A stretch of 64,000 nt of DNA, taken from Peribacillus simplex (GTDB taxonomy: Bacteria > Bacillota > Bacilli > Bacillales > DSM-1321). Positions 9,189 through 18,491 of the stretch are shown here, piece by piece. A program made the translations under genes and the position numbers. Position 1 is the stretch's first letter, and the number at the start of each line of letters is the position of its first letter. The stretch is from NCBI RefSeq assembly GCF_900156045.1, contig NZ_FTMX01000005.1, forward strand, positions 372,001-436,000, written 5' to 3'. Below the pieces are notes generated by a model. The model worked only from the letters and a program-made list of their open reading frames with translations. It made no database searches and was not told the origin of the DNA.

Positions 9189-10205
9189 TTATACATTGGT
9201 CGGTGCTTGTACCTGTGCTGCCTTGGCCATCGGGTGGTGCAACCAGCATGCGGCTGTCTGACCTTCTTCCACTGCTTCAAGCTCCGGATCATGGTCTTTG
9301 CAAACTTTCATTGCTGATTCACATCTTGGGTAAAATGGGCATCCTTTTGGCGGATCCAATAAATCCGGTGGTGATCCGATAATCGGAACCAACGGAGCCG
9401 TTTTTTCCATATCCAGCCTTGGCACCGTTTTAAGCAGACCTTTTGTATATGGATGCTGCGGGTTTGAAAATATAGCCTCTACCGTACCCGTCTCAACAAC
9501 CTTGCCTGCATACATGACGACTACCCGTTCACAAGTTTCCGCAACCACACCTAAATCATGAGTGATTAAAATGATGGAAGTATCCATTCTTCGTTGGATA
9601 TCTTTCATCAGTTCCAAAATTTGCGCTTGTATCGTTACATCCAATGCAGTTGTAGGTTCATCGGCAATCAGTAATTTCGGTTCGCAAGCAAGGGCCATCG
9701 CTATCATTGCCCTTTGGCGCATACCACCTGAAAACTCATGCGGATATTGCTGCATCCTTTTTTCCGGCTGTGGAATACCTACTAGTTTCAGTGTTTCCAA
9801 CGCCCGTTCGTATGCATCATTTCGGGACATGTTTTTATTATGCTTTAAAATGCCTTCCATGATCTGGCTGCCGATTTTTGTCGTTGGATTGAGCGAAGTC
9901 ATCGGATCCTGGAAAATCATGCTGATTTCATTTCCGCGAATCCTCTGCATTTCCTTTTCACTCATTTTAAGAAGGTCCTTACCGCCAAAGTTTATCGACC
10001 CTTTTCCATACTCGGCTGGGGGTGTTTCCAATAATCTCATGATAGATTTCGCTGTAACACTTTTGCCGCATCCGGACTCCCCAACAATCGCAACGGCTTC
10101 CCCTTTTTTCACGTCAAAATTCACACCGCGAACCGCTTGCACTTTTCCTGCATAAGTATGGAAGGTGATTTGTAAATCGTTGACTTCTAATAGGTTCTCC
10201 ATCAT
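9189..10205 (-). CDS. oppD: Oligopeptide ABC transporter ATP-binding protein OppD
   Basis: 338 residues. Walker [12 protein letters not shown]-loop I-F-Q-D-P, signature F-S-G-G-M-R-Q-R, Walker B L-L-I-A-D-E-P, H-loop I-L-I-T-H-D-L, and the C-P-F-Y-P-R-C cysteine motif at the C-terminus that marks OppD/DppD proteins. Starts at tandem ATGs behind TAGGAGGG. About 45 bp after oppC in the same operon; partner of OppF. Confidence 0.93.
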   Translation of the reverse strand: MMENLLEVNDLQITFHTYAGKVQAVRGVNFDVKKGEAVAIVGESGCGKSVTAKSIMRLLETPPAEYGKGSINFGGKDLLKMSEKEMQRIRGNEISMIFQDPMTSLNPTTKIGSQIMEGILKHNKNMSRNDAYERALETLKLVGIPQPEKRMQQYPHEFSGGMRQRAMIAMALACEPKLLIADEPTTALDVTIQAQILELMKDIQRRMDTSIILITHDLGVVAETCERVVVMYAGKVVETGTVEAIFSNPQHPYTKGLLKTVPRLDMEKTAPLVPIIGSPPDLLDPPKGCPFYPRCESAMKVCKDHDPELEAVEEGQTAACWLHHPMAKAAQVQAPTNV

Positions 10206-10251
10206 CGTCCCTCCTATTCTAGTAATATCACATCATTATGTTAGGACTCAT

Positions 10252-11181
10252 TTATTTCCGTAGTTTTGGATCTAAGGCATCCTGCAATCCGTCACCAGCC
10301 ACATTGAACGCGAACATCGTTAAGGAAATCAATATTGCCGGGATTAAAAGTTGATAGAAATTCCCTACCAGAATGCTTCCCAGTGCATCACTTGTCAATG
10401 TTCCCCAGCTTGCCTGAGGTGCCGGAACTCCCAGTCCCAAAAAGCTAAGTGTCGCTTCGGCAAAAATGGCAGTAGGTACAGTCAACGTTAAATTGACAAG
10501 GATCGGTCCCATTGTATTTGGAATCATGTGTTTTCTTAAAGTCCAGCTCGTATTGGCTCCAGAGATTGTTGCAGCATGGATATATTCATTCTCTTTCAGT
10601 TGTAACACCTGTCCCCGTACCAGTCGCGCCATTGGAATCCACCCCGTAATCGACATTGCAATGATGATTGGCAGAATACCAGGTTTTAATACGACCATCA
10701 TTAAAATAACCATCAATAGGTAGGGAATCGCATAGATCACCTCAGCGAAACGCATCATGATATTATCCGTGCGTCCACCGCGAATGGCTGAAATCCCGCC
10801 ATAAAGGACACCAATTAAAAAGTCAATCAACGCGGCCATCAATCCAATGAACAAGGATATCCTCGCACCATACCAAGCTCGCGTAAATAGATCCCTTCCT
10901 GATGAATCCGTTCCAAACCAATGCTCGCTATTTGGGCTAAGATTCTTTTTCTCGAAATCTTGTCCATAATAAGTATATCCGTTAATATACGGACCAAAAA
11001 TCGCCATCAAGACCAAGAGAATTATAAGAATAAATCCAGTCATGGCCAGCTTATTTTCTTTAAATCGACGCCAGACGTCAGACCAATATGAAACTGTAGG
11101 TCTTGCTATTTTTTCGGCTTCCTTAAAGTTGCCTTCGGCGGGTTGGAACATATCTTCGGTTAAATGCACTTTATCTGCCAT
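10252..11181 (-). CDS. oppC: Oligopeptide ABC transporter permease OppC
   Basis: 309 residues. A cytoplasmic N-terminal tail leads into one membrane helix (about 44-66), a periplasm-facing loop with the family motif H-W-F-G-T-D-x-x-G-R-D-L-F-T-R-x-W-Y-G-A-R-I-S, and five more helices containing the EAA loop (E-A-T-L-S-F-L-G-L-G). These are DppC/OppC hallmarks. Its ATG overlaps the oppB stop codon by one base, showing translational coupling. Confidence 0.93.
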   Translation of the reverse strand: MADKVHLTEDMFQPAEGNFKEAEKIARPTVSYWSDVWRRFKENKLAMTGFILIILLVLMAIFGPYINGYTYYGQDFEKKNLSPNSEHWFGTDSSGRDLFTRAWYGARISLFIGLMAALIDFLIGVLYGGISAIRGGRTDNIMMRFAEVIYAIPYLLMVILMMVVLKPGILPIIIAMSITGWIPMARLVRGQVLQLKENEYIHAATISGANTSWTLRKHMIPNTMGPILVNLTLTVPTAIFAEATLSFLGLGVPAPQASWGTLTSDALGSILVGNFYQLLIPAILISLTMFAFNVAGDGLQDALDPKLRK

Positions 11182-12110
11182 TATTTCTTCTCCCCCGTCA
11201 CTTTAATTCTAGGATCAATCAACGTATAGGCTATGTCAACGATGAATATCAACAGAATAAGCACCGCACTATACACAATTGTGGAACCAAGAATCACCGG
11301 GTAGTCCCTGTTGGATATTCCCTTTACGAACATATCTCCCATGCCAGGAATACCAAAAATACGTTCAATGATGAAGCTTCCTGTCACGATATTAGCCGTA
11401 AGGATGCCCAGAACCGTGATAATCGGCAATAACGCATTCCGAATCGCATGTTTGATTATGACACCGCTCCGTTTCAATCCTTTGGCTTTTGCTGTCAAAA
11501 TGTAATCCTGCCCCATTACCTCAAGCATGCTTGTCCGCATCAGTCTCGCGATGAAAGCAAGCGGCATCATCGAAAGGGCAATGGATGGTAAAATGGTATG
11601 CTGCCATGTCGCCCATGTAGCAACAGGGAATATATTCCATTTAATCGCAAAATAATTGATTAAAATAGTCGCCAGGATAAAGTTAGGAACGGAAATCCCT
11701 ACGATGGCAATGATCATTGATAAATAGTCGGGCCATTTATTTCTTTTCAGTGATGCCACGACGCCCAAAATGAGCCCAAAGAAGATGGCAATCACCAAAG
11801 CTTGTGCCCCTAAGTGCAAGGACACCGGAAACCCCTTCAAAATGTAATCATTCACAGAAATGGATGAAGATTTCAATGAAGGACCAAAATCAAATTGAAC
11901 GACTTCCAATAAATAATTCCCATATTGGGTCAACAACGGCTTGTCCAATCCATAGTGGACTTGAAGGTTTTCATAAACAGCAGGAGGCATAGCTCCTTCT
12001 TTCGCAAATGGATTTCCCGGAATCGTATGCATTATGATGAACGTTAATGTAATAACAGCCCACAAAGTAATAATCGCCCATTTAAAACGGTTTAATGTAT
12101 ATCTCAACAT
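11181..12110 (-). CDS. oppB: Oligopeptide ABC transporter permease OppB
   Basis: 309 residues from the ATG at 12110, which has GGGGTG upstream; the frame extends 18 bp further without an RBS. M-L-R-Y-T-L-N-R, P-G-N-P-F near residue 32, six membrane helices and the EAA loop with F-I-I-E-R-I-F-G-I-P-G-M-G identify OppB/DppB. It is separated from oppA by 133 bp holding a strong hairpin, so it is probably expressed at a lower level than oppA. Confidence 0.92.
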   Translation of the reverse strand: MLRYTLNRFKWAIITLWAVITLTFIIMHTIPGNPFAKEGAMPPAVYENLQVHYGLDKPLLTQYGNYLLEVVQFDFGPSLKSSSISVNDYILKGFPVSLHLGAQALVIAIFFGLILGVVASLKRNKWPDYLSMIIAIVGISVPNFILATILINYFAIKWNIFPVATWATWQHTILPSIALSMMPLAFIARLMRTSMLEVMGQDYILTAKAKGLKRSGVIIKHAIRNALLPIITVLGILTANIVTGSFIIERIFGIPGMGDMFVKGISNRDYPVILGSTIVYSAVLILLIFIVDIAYTLIDPRIKVTGEKK

Positions 12111-12189
12111 GGTAATCACCCCAATCATCGATTTTCTAAGGAGTTGAAAACGGAAATGAATTCATGAAATATTCAAATTCGCAATTGAA

Positions 12190-12228
12190 AAATGGGGTAT
12201 GTCCTTAATCGGACATACCTCCCATTTC
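12190..12228 (-). terminator. Intercistronic hairpin between oppA and oppB
   Basis: Long stem (12192-12204 with 12211-12225, one bulge) followed on the minus strand by TTTTT. Lying between the binding-protein gene and the permease genes, it is suited to partial termination and/or stabilising the oppA message. Confidence 0.7.
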
Positions 12229-12243
12229 ACTTTTATCACTCTC

Positions 12244-13878
12244 TTACTTTTTATCCGCATAAATGAAGTTCGGATAAGCGTTAATCGGAGCATAAACTCC
12301 AGTAACATTCGATTTAACCATATATGGTTTTGTATAGAAGTAAACCGGAAGGATCGGCATTTCGTCAATCATGACTTTCTCTGCTTTATGCAAAGCATCC
12401 ATGCGTTCTTTTGGATCCATTGTAGATTTTGCTTCTTTTAATAAATTATCATATTCTTTGTTTGACCAACCTGCATCATTATAGGCGCCGTCCGTTTCCC
12501 AAAGCATGAATGTCATCGGGTCAACATAGTCACCAACCCATCCTGCACGGGAAATTTCAAAGTCACCAGCTTTTTCACGGTCAAGCTTAACTTGGAATTC
12601 TGCATTCTCAAGTGTCACTTCAACACCCAAGTTATCGCGCCACATTCCTTGAACCGCTTCAGCAATTTTCTTGTGTGAATCTAAAGTGTTATACAAAATT
12701 GAAAACTCTGGTAATTCTTTCATGCCTTCTTCAGCAAGTCCTTCTTTTAACAATTTCTTAGCTTCGGTAACATCTTCCTTAAATAGGTTACCTGTATTTT
12801 CCTGGAAATCTCCAGATGCATCAGGAATACCCGGAGGGACTACGCCGAAAGCAGGCTTTTGTCCGCCTTGAGCAACATTTTCGGTGATTTTTTGACGCTC
12901 GATAGCCATTGAAAGCGCTTTCCTGACCTTTGCATTATTGAAAGGTTTCACTTCTGTATTAAAGTTGTAGTAGTAAACAGCAAGTTCTTTGCCCATTTTG
13001 AATTCTTTATCATCAGAATTGACCATTTGACCTTGAATATCCACTGGCAGTGGATAAGCGAGGTCCAATTCGCCACTCTGATACATTTGCCATGCTGTAT
13101 TTTCATCTTCAATTAGAGCAAAGTTAACTGCATCCAATTTGATTTTATCTTTATCGTAGTAATTTTCATTCTTTTCGATTTTCAGGCTTTCTTTATGTTT
13201 CCATTCCGTTAATTTGAACGGCCCGTTTGAAACGTGAGTTTTTGCATCCAAAGCCCATTTTGGATTTTCTTCCTGTACCTTTTTATTGATTGGATAGAAA
13301 GTATAGAAAGAAGTCAAGTCAAGGAAATACGGTGTAGGCTGTTCCAAAGTAACGACTAATGTATGTTCGTCTGTCGCTTTAACCCCTACGTCCTCTTCCT
13401 TCCCTTTCTTACTGTTGTATGCTTCCCCGCCTTTTAGATAATAAAGTTGGTAAGCATAATCAGCAGCCGTTTCCGGTTTCAAAGCATATTTCCAAGCATA
13501 TTCGAAGTCATTGGCTGTAAGCGGATCTCCATTTGACCATTTCAAACCATCTTTCAATTTGAATGTCCAAGTTAATCCATCTTCACTTATTTCCCATGAT
13601 TCTGCAGAACCAGGTACGATTTTGCCTTCTTCCGTTTTCTTTGTCAGTCCCTCAAATGTATGTTCAAGGATCCATGATTCATGAGTACCTTGTGCATTTG
13701 CAGGGTGAAGCGAACCAGGTTCACTCGAATTGTTTACGTTTAATACTTTTGATCCGGATGAGTCACCCGAGCCTCCTTCTTTTTCATTCGAAGTTTCCTT
13801 CGAACCGCCGTTGCATGCCGCAAGCGTAAGCATGATGGCCATAAGAAGAGCAAGCACTGAAAATTTAGACTTTTTCAA
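12244..13878 (-). CDS. oppA: Oligopeptide-binding lipoprotein OppA
   Basis: 544 residues with a TTG start (13878) behind GAGGGGG. Lipoprotein signal peptide: K-K-S-K, hydrophobic core, lipobox L-A-A-C with Cys22 as the acylated residue, then a Gly/Ser/Glu-rich linker. The rest is a family-5 solute-binding protein: S-S-E-P-G-S-L-H-P-A, the E-D-G-L-T-W-T-F-K-L-K-D-G-L-K-W-S-N-G-D-P signature near 105-125, and a late W-V-G-D-Y-V-D-P. It captures peptides at the outer face of the membrane and hands them to OppBC. First gene of the operon. Confidence 0.93.
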   Translation of the reverse strand: MKKSKFSVLALLMAIMLTLAACNGGSKETSNEKEGGSGDSSGSKVLNVNNSSEPGSLHPANAQGTHESWILEHTFEGLTKKTEEGKIVPGSAESWEISEDGLTWTFKLKDGLKWSNGDPLTANDFEYAWKYALKPETAADYAYQLYYLKGGEAYNSKKGKEEDVGVKATDEHTLVVTLEQPTPYFLDLTSFYTFYPINKKVQEENPKWALDAKTHVSNGPFKLTEWKHKESLKIEKNENYYDKDKIKLDAVNFALIEDENTAWQMYQSGELDLAYPLPVDIQGQMVNSDDKEFKMGKELAVYYYNFNTEVKPFNNAKVRKALSMAIERQKITENVAQGGQKPAFGVVPPGIPDASGDFQENTGNLFKEDVTEAKKLLKEGLAEEGMKELPEFSILYNTLDSHKKIAEAVQGMWRDNLGVEVTLENAEFQVKLDREKAGDFEISRAGWVGDYVDPMTFMLWETDGAYNDAGWSNKEYDNLLKEAKSTMDPKERMDALHKAEKVMIDEMPILPVYFYTKPYMVKSNVTGVYAPINAYPNFIYADKK

Positions 13879-14583
13879 AAAATATTCCCCCTCATCTTTA
13901 ATCTTTCTTAGAATAATCCCATTTAAGAGATTATCCTTCTAACACCTATTAATCTTCCGTATAGTACAAATAATGTCAGCGAGGAAAGTTAGAAGCATTC
14001 ATTGCAGGAATTCACAAAAAAACAACTAGCGAACCGTTTGCATAAATCCGTATTTCTACCTATAAAAGCAATTAATGCAGTTTACTAGTTAAAAATCACC
14101 CTCTTTTCAACCTCGCTAAGGAAACTATACCTCGAATTAAAGATGTTGAATTTTAAGTATATTACGAATAAATCAAAAAATCAATAAACCGATGAGTACT
14201 TTTTCACAATATAGTAATTAATTGCTAATCAATTCGATCTAGATACTAGGTAAATAGAAATGATCACCTAATTGTCGTAAAAAGGACTTCCGGCTTCCAG
14301 GTGTTTTTCCAAACACTTCTAAATCAGTATTCATATAGGTTCTCTCGTCTATTTATTTCTAAATATTCTAATAATTTATAGTAGATTGGTTACTAAGACC
14401 ACTTTCCTAGCAACCTATCCCCTCTCATATAATATATTTTAGTAGGATAATGCATTACTTCATTAAAATATTGAGTTCTTTTTAATCAATCACCAAATAA
14501 TGGGTAATAACTATAGGAGAATAGAAATATCGCTTCATTCTCCCCTATATGTACCCGTCGTTTCAATCAAAAATGACACTTAC
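13879..14583. other. 705-bp AT-rich intergenic region upstream of oppA
   Basis: No convincing ORF, RNA gene or repeat on either strand. It must hold the opp promoter(s) and leader; several AT-rich -10-like hexamers exist but none with a good -35, so no promoter is called. A near-consensus CodY box was not found by eye. Confidence 0.5.
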
Positions 14584-15018
14584 TCATTTATGATTAAATA
14601 AATATAATGACACGAAAAGTAAACATATGCCTGCCACCTTTTTCGCGTCCAAAGGGATGCGTACCCCTCCAAATAAACCGAAATGGTCAATGACAGCCCC
14701 AATCAGTATTTGGCCTGCGATAACCCCGACCAATGCAGGTGCCACTCCAATCTGAGGGACGACCAATACTATCACAATGACATAAATGGCCCCTAACAGT
14801 CCGCCTATCAATTGCCATTTTGGTACAGACGCGATGGCAGAAATGTTTCCATTTCCAGCGAACAAAACAATAAATAATAAAGCGAGTGTACCGATTCCAA
14901 ACGAAATGAAAGAAGCTTCAATAACCCCCACTTTTTTCCCTAATCCACCATTGATTTGGCCTTGTATGGCAATGGTGATGCCGCCCAGGACCGCAAGCAA
15001 CGGAAATAATATCTTCAC
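14584..15018 (-). CDS. Small DMT-type membrane protein (DUF606/YdcZ family)
   Basis: 144 residues, GTG start with AAAGGAG upstream. Five hydrophobic helices; the family signature is the N-terminal A-V-x-G-x-x-I-A-x-Q-G-x-I-N-G-x-L-G-K and a later A-G-Q-I-L-I-G-A-V-I-D-H-F-G-x-F-G. Members are half-size drug/metabolite-type transporters of unknown substrate that usually dimerise. Monocistronic. Confidence 0.82.
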   Translation of the reverse strand: MKILFPLLAVLGGITIAIQGQINGGLGKKVGVIEASFISFGIGTLALLFIVLFAGNGNISAIASVPKWQLIGGLLGAIYVIVIVLVVPQIGVAPALVGVIAGQILIGAVIDHFGLFGGVRIPLDAKKVAGICLLFVSLYLFNHK

Positions 15019-15146
15019 AATGATTTTGCTCCTTTTAATGTCCTTCCGGACTGATTAATGAATCCGCACTCCATTTTAACATGAAAAATATGTATATTGT
15101 CCTTTAGAGATTTAAAATCATCAGTAAAGGAAGGGCTATTCTACAA

Positions 15147-15172
15147 ATAAAAAACTGGCACTATTGGCCAGC
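15147..15172 (-). terminator. Probable terminator of the second GNAT gene
   Basis: Short stem CTGGC (15155-15159) / GCCAG (15167-15171) followed by six T on the minus strand, 20 bp beyond the stop codon. Confidence 0.55.
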
Positions 15173-15192
15173 TGCAATGTTCTAATACTAAA

Positions 15193-15771
15193 CTATAATC
15201 TATTTGATCCCTGAATACTTTGTTGTCTTAACTGGCAATACTCTGTACTTAACAAGGAAAATACAAGGGCGTCATGCGATTGATCCCGAAGAAAAAGATA
15301 ACTTCGAAGGCTGCCTTCCTCTTTAAATCCAAATTTCTTCAAGAGGTTTCTGGATGCAATATTATCCTTGAAAGTTAATGCAGCGATTCGGTTTAGTCCC
15401 AATTCTTCAAAGCAATAGCGCAATACTTCGTTGACAGCTTCTGACGTAAAGTGATTCCTCCAATATTCAGGATGGATTTCATATCCTATTTCGGCCCGTT
15501 TGTTCGCAAGGCTCAATTGATTCAGGCCAACAGTACCGACGAACTTGCCTGAATCCTTTAAAGTGACCCCCCACCGCATCCCACGTTTGTTTATATAAGC
15601 ACTTTTAAACGAGTCGATTAAGCGGCGGGCATCTTCAACTCGGATTAAACTTTCTATTCCATCATATTTGGTCACTTCATCTTTAGAGAGAATTTCAAAC
15701 AGACTCTCAGCATGATGGTGACCTATTTCGATTAAACGCAGCCTTTCTGTTTCCAATTCCTTAAACCACAT
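15193..15771 (-). CDS. GNAT N-acetyltransferase (RimJ/RimL-like)
   Basis: 192 residues. L-E-T-E-R-L-R-L-I at the N-terminus, I-G-Y-E-I-H-P-E-Y-W-R-N-H-F-T-S-E-A-V (acetyl-CoA loop, here with R-N-H-F where G-x-G is usual) and N-I-A-S-R-N-L-L-K-K-F-G-F near the end. The altered loop may change cofactor affinity but the rest of the fold is intact. RBS GGGGGG, ATG start. Acetyl acceptor unknown. Confidence 0.82.
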   Translation of the reverse strand: MWFKELETERLRLIEIGHHHAESLFEILSKDEVTKYDGIESLIRVEDARRLIDSFKSAYINKRGMRWGVTLKDSGKFVGTVGLNQLSLANKRAEIGYEIHPEYWRNHFTSEAVNEVLRYCFEELGLNRIAALTFKDNIASRNLLKKFGFKEEGSLRSYLFLRDQSHDALVFSLLSTEYCQLRQQSIQGSNRL

Positions 15772-15836
15772 CGAAGCATCCCCCCGGTATATTCAGTTGT
15801 CTACTTTATTCTATTCTTGAAGAAGAGATACCTCTC

Positions 15837-17069
15837 TTAGTGGACAATACTTTTTGAAAAATTCCTTTCCTTAACATACAATGCCGAGTCCTCATTCCCT
15901 CCCTTTGTAATCATATCCCTGATGATTTTGGAAAGGATGACACTGTAAACCGTCCCATTACCGCCATAGCCTAATAAGAAATAACAATTAGGATGGTTAG
16001 GATATATTCCTATTGTCGGTAAACCATCATGGGTCTCACCAAAAAAAGCTCCCCAATAATAATCAGCCCCGACCCGATTCTCTAATTCTGGAAACAAATT
16101 GATAAGCTGCTTCAATAATTTATCTCTTTTGTTCAAAATCATTGAATCCCTCTTCTCCAGATAATCGATGGATTCATCAAGACCACCAATGATAATTCGG
16201 TTGTCAGGAGTTTTTCTTGCATATAAATAAGGCCGTGCCGTTTCCCAGATCATCATATTATCATGCCATTTAGCTTGATCGGCTATTTGATTTGTTGCGA
16301 TGGCATATGAACTGAGGATCACTGCATTTTTATCCTTCACTTCTTCTTGGGCTTCATACCCAGTTGCGAAGATGACCGCCTGTGCATGTATCGTATGTCC
16401 GGTTTCGGTAAATAACTGGGTTTGATTCTCTTTTAATATCTTTCCATTGATTTTCGTTTTTGAATAGACACGTACGCCTTTCGAAAATGCCTTTTCAATC
16501 AATAAATGTGCATGTTTATAAGGATTTATTTCAGCATCATTACCTGTAACCAGCGCTCCTTCTTTTGAAAACGAAAATTTTCGGTCAAGCTCTTTTTCAG
16601 TATAATATTCAACAGGAAAATTGCGGGATTTAAGATTACTATATTCTTTCTTAAGCTTGGAAACATCCTCGGGATTGGATGCATAGTACAAGCTTTTTCT
16701 AATTTTAAAATCCGGGTTTTCGTTTAAACTTGGAACAACCTCCTTCTCAAGTGTCCGAATGGCGTCCAAACAAAGCTGAACATGTCGTGTCCCAGCTTCT
16801 TCTCCAAAACTATGGATGAGGGAAGTTAATGTTTTATCATTTGAATACTGTAAAAGTCCAGTATTCGCAACCGTACTTCCTTCACTTATATCCCGTTTGT
16901 CGATCAGGACGACATTCAGACCCGTCTCTGCCAAAAAATAGGCACAGTGTGCCCCCGATGAACCACTCCCTACTATACAAACATCACATGAAAGATCCTC
17001 TTCCAACATTGGATATTTTCTAGCTTCAAATGTATCTTTCCAAAACATTTTCCCTGCCTTTAAATTCAT
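15837..17069 (-). CDS. FAD-dependent amine/glycine oxidase-like oxidoreductase (DAO family)
   Basis: 410 residues from the ATG at 17069 with GGTGGAG upstream; the frame runs 51 bp further without an RBS. Rossmann FAD motif V-C-I-V-G-S-G-S-S-G-A-H-C-A-Y at about 32-46, then D-K-R-D-I-S-E-G-S-T-V-A-N-T-G-L-L-Q, and a C-terminal G-Y-G-G-N-G-T flavin loop: the layout of DadA/glycine-oxidase type enzymes. It likely oxidises a secondary amine or amino acid with FAD. No Rieske domain is fused. Substrate unknown. Confidence 0.8.
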   Translation of the reverse strand: MNLKAGKMFWKDTFEARKYPMLEEDLSCDVCIVGSGSSGAHCAYFLAETGLNVVLIDKRDISEGSTVANTGLLQYSNDKTLTSLIHSFGEEAGTRHVQLCLDAIRTLEKEVVPSLNENPDFKIRKSLYYASNPEDVSKLKKEYSNLKSRNFPVEYYTEKELDRKFSFSKEGALVTGNDAEINPYKHAHLLIEKAFSKGVRVYSKTKINGKILKENQTQLFTETGHTIHAQAVIFATGYEAQEEVKDKNAVILSSYAIATNQIADQAKWHDNMMIWETARPYLYARKTPDNRIIIGGLDESIDYLEKRDSMILNKRDKLLKQLINLFPELENRVGADYYWGAFFGETHDGLPTIGIYPNHPNCYFLLGYGGNGTVYSVILSKIIRDMITKGGNEDSALYVKERNFSKSIVH

Positions 17070-17405
17070 ACAAGCTCCACCCTTAGGATAATTTATTAGT
17101 TCCATCATTTTTAGTTCCATATAACTATATCGTTTTGATGTTCTTATTATTTACCCTGACAAACATGGCCTGCAAACGTAAAATGATTCTTTTTCTATAT
17201 GAAATAATTCTTCCAATCTATCAAAAAGCCCTATGATTTTGGTTACCCTTAACACTTCCGGGTTATATGGACCCTTAACATTCATCTTCCCATTCGATAC
17301 CTTTTTCCCATTTCAATAAAGAATGTTAATGAGCTAATTTTACACAAAACTATTTTTATAGCATACTATACTTCCAATCCAGATATTCTACTAGGAGGAA
17401 TCAAA
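17070..17405. other. Intergenic region between divergent oxidoreductase and LysM-CAP genes
   Basis: About 335 bp, AT-rich, carrying both promoters by position. No ORF, RNA or repeat recognised. Confidence 0.4.
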
Positions 17406-18032
17406 ATGAAGAAAATCATCCTTTTATCAGCACTGTCGCTATCCCTATTATCTCCAAAAGCTGCTCTGGGAGCCAATACTTACGAGGTGGCAAAAGGAGA
17501 TACCTTAACGAAAATTGCCACTGAATATGATGTAAGCATTGACGAATTACTTAAAACGAACTCTTCTATAAACGATGCAAATCAAATTCGAATCGGACAA
17601 ATCATAAATCTTCCCACGGCCAACACCACAGTTAATCGCGAAGAAAGTCAATCAGTTGAACAGCAGGTCCTTAGATTAGTGAACGAAGAACGGTCAAAAT
17701 CGGGCCTCCCTTCCCTTAAAATGGATACAGCCATTTCCAACGTAGCAATTCTGAAATCAGAAGATATGCGAGATAGTAATTATTTCAATCATACAAGCCC
17801 CCGTTATGGATCGCCTTTCGAAATGATGAAATCCTTTGGGATCAGTTATAAGTACGCAGGGGAAAATATCGCAGCAGGTCAACCTAGTGCGGATGCTGTC
17901 ATGAAATCATGGATGAACAGCCCTGGACATAAGGCCAATATCCTGAACAAGAACTATACACATATTGGAATTGGGCATGTGACAGGTGGGAAATACTCCC
18001 ACTATTGGACCCAGCAGTTCATTGGAAATTAA
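17406..18032 (+). CDS. Secreted LysM-CAP domain protein (YkwD/SafA-like)
   Basis: 208 residues: Sec signal peptide (residues 1-22, cleavage likely after A-L-G-A), one LysM domain (about 25-70, T-Y-E-V-A-K-G-D-T-L..I-R-I-G-Q-I-I-N-L-P), a short linker and a C-terminal CAP/SCP domain (about 85-207) with L-R-L-V-N-E-E-R, H-T-S-P-R-Y-G-S-P-F, G-E-N-I-A-A-G and S-W-M-N-S-P-G-H-K-A-N-I-L. LysM anchors it to peptidoglycan; bacterial CAP domains have no settled activity. Many Bacillus relatives are spore-coat or cortex proteins. RBS TAGGAGG; terminator follows. Confidence 0.9.
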   Translation: MKKIILLSALSLSLLSPKAALGANTYEVAKGDTLTKIATEYDVSIDELLKTNSSINDANQIRIGQIINLPTANTTVNREESQSVEQQVLRLVNEERSKSGLPSLKMDTAISNVAILKSEDMRDSNYFNHTSPRYGSPFEMMKSFGISYKYAGENIAAGQPSADAVMKSWMNSPGHKANILNKNYTHIGIGHVTGGKYSHYWTQQFIGN

Positions 18033-18040
18033 AAACGTTA

Positions 18041-18069
18041 GAGGCGGCAGATTGCCGCCTCCTTTTTTT
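18041..18069 (+). terminator. Terminator of the LysM-CAP gene
   Basis: GC-rich stem GAGGCGGCA (18041-18049) / TGCCGCCTC (18053-18061) followed by C and seven T. Confidence 0.9.
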
Positions 18070-18158
18070 ATCCTTATATTCCAAATCTAAAGCTTGCTGT
18101 TATCCGGGATTAGAGACTCCAAGCAAAATATGCGGGGACCTTTCACTTTATTTAGAAA

Positions 18159-18332
18159 GGCTGTTTTCGCATACTTTGTTGCTATTTACCAAGTAAAGCG
18201 GTATGGTTGATTTCCCCTCTAGTTGCTCGCTTTCCGCGGGGCGGGCGGTGCTCCCGCAGGAGTCTCGCACTTGCGCTCCAATCAACCTTAAATCGTTTCG
18301 TTTTTAAAAACAACAATCTTTACGAAAGAGCC
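18159..18332 (+). mobile_element. MITE-like element, copy B (174 bp)
   Basis: Same ends as copy A (GGCTGTTTTCG / CGAAAGAGCC) and nearly identical body, including the GC-rich palindromic core. Flanked by a perfect 8-bp direct repeat TTTAGAAA (18151-18158 and 18333-18340). Same orientation as the other copies. It lies between the LysM-CAP terminator and the RRNPP-like regulator. Confidence 0.87.
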
Positions 18333-18491
18333 TTTAGAAAAGAAGTCTTGCAGTTTCCACTTCAAAAAAATGTCATTCCAGAACACACGTAAAGTAGTTA
18401 TATCATACTATCTTTCAATTATCGTTCTTATAAAAATAAAAAAATTATGTTAAAATAGAATTCTAGATATAGGTATAAAGGAGCAATTGTA

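Noticed and set aside
8183-9292. Longer 369-residue OppF
   Set aside because: The extra 39 residues overlap oppD in another frame and lack an RBS; the ATG at 9175 has AAAGGAGG.
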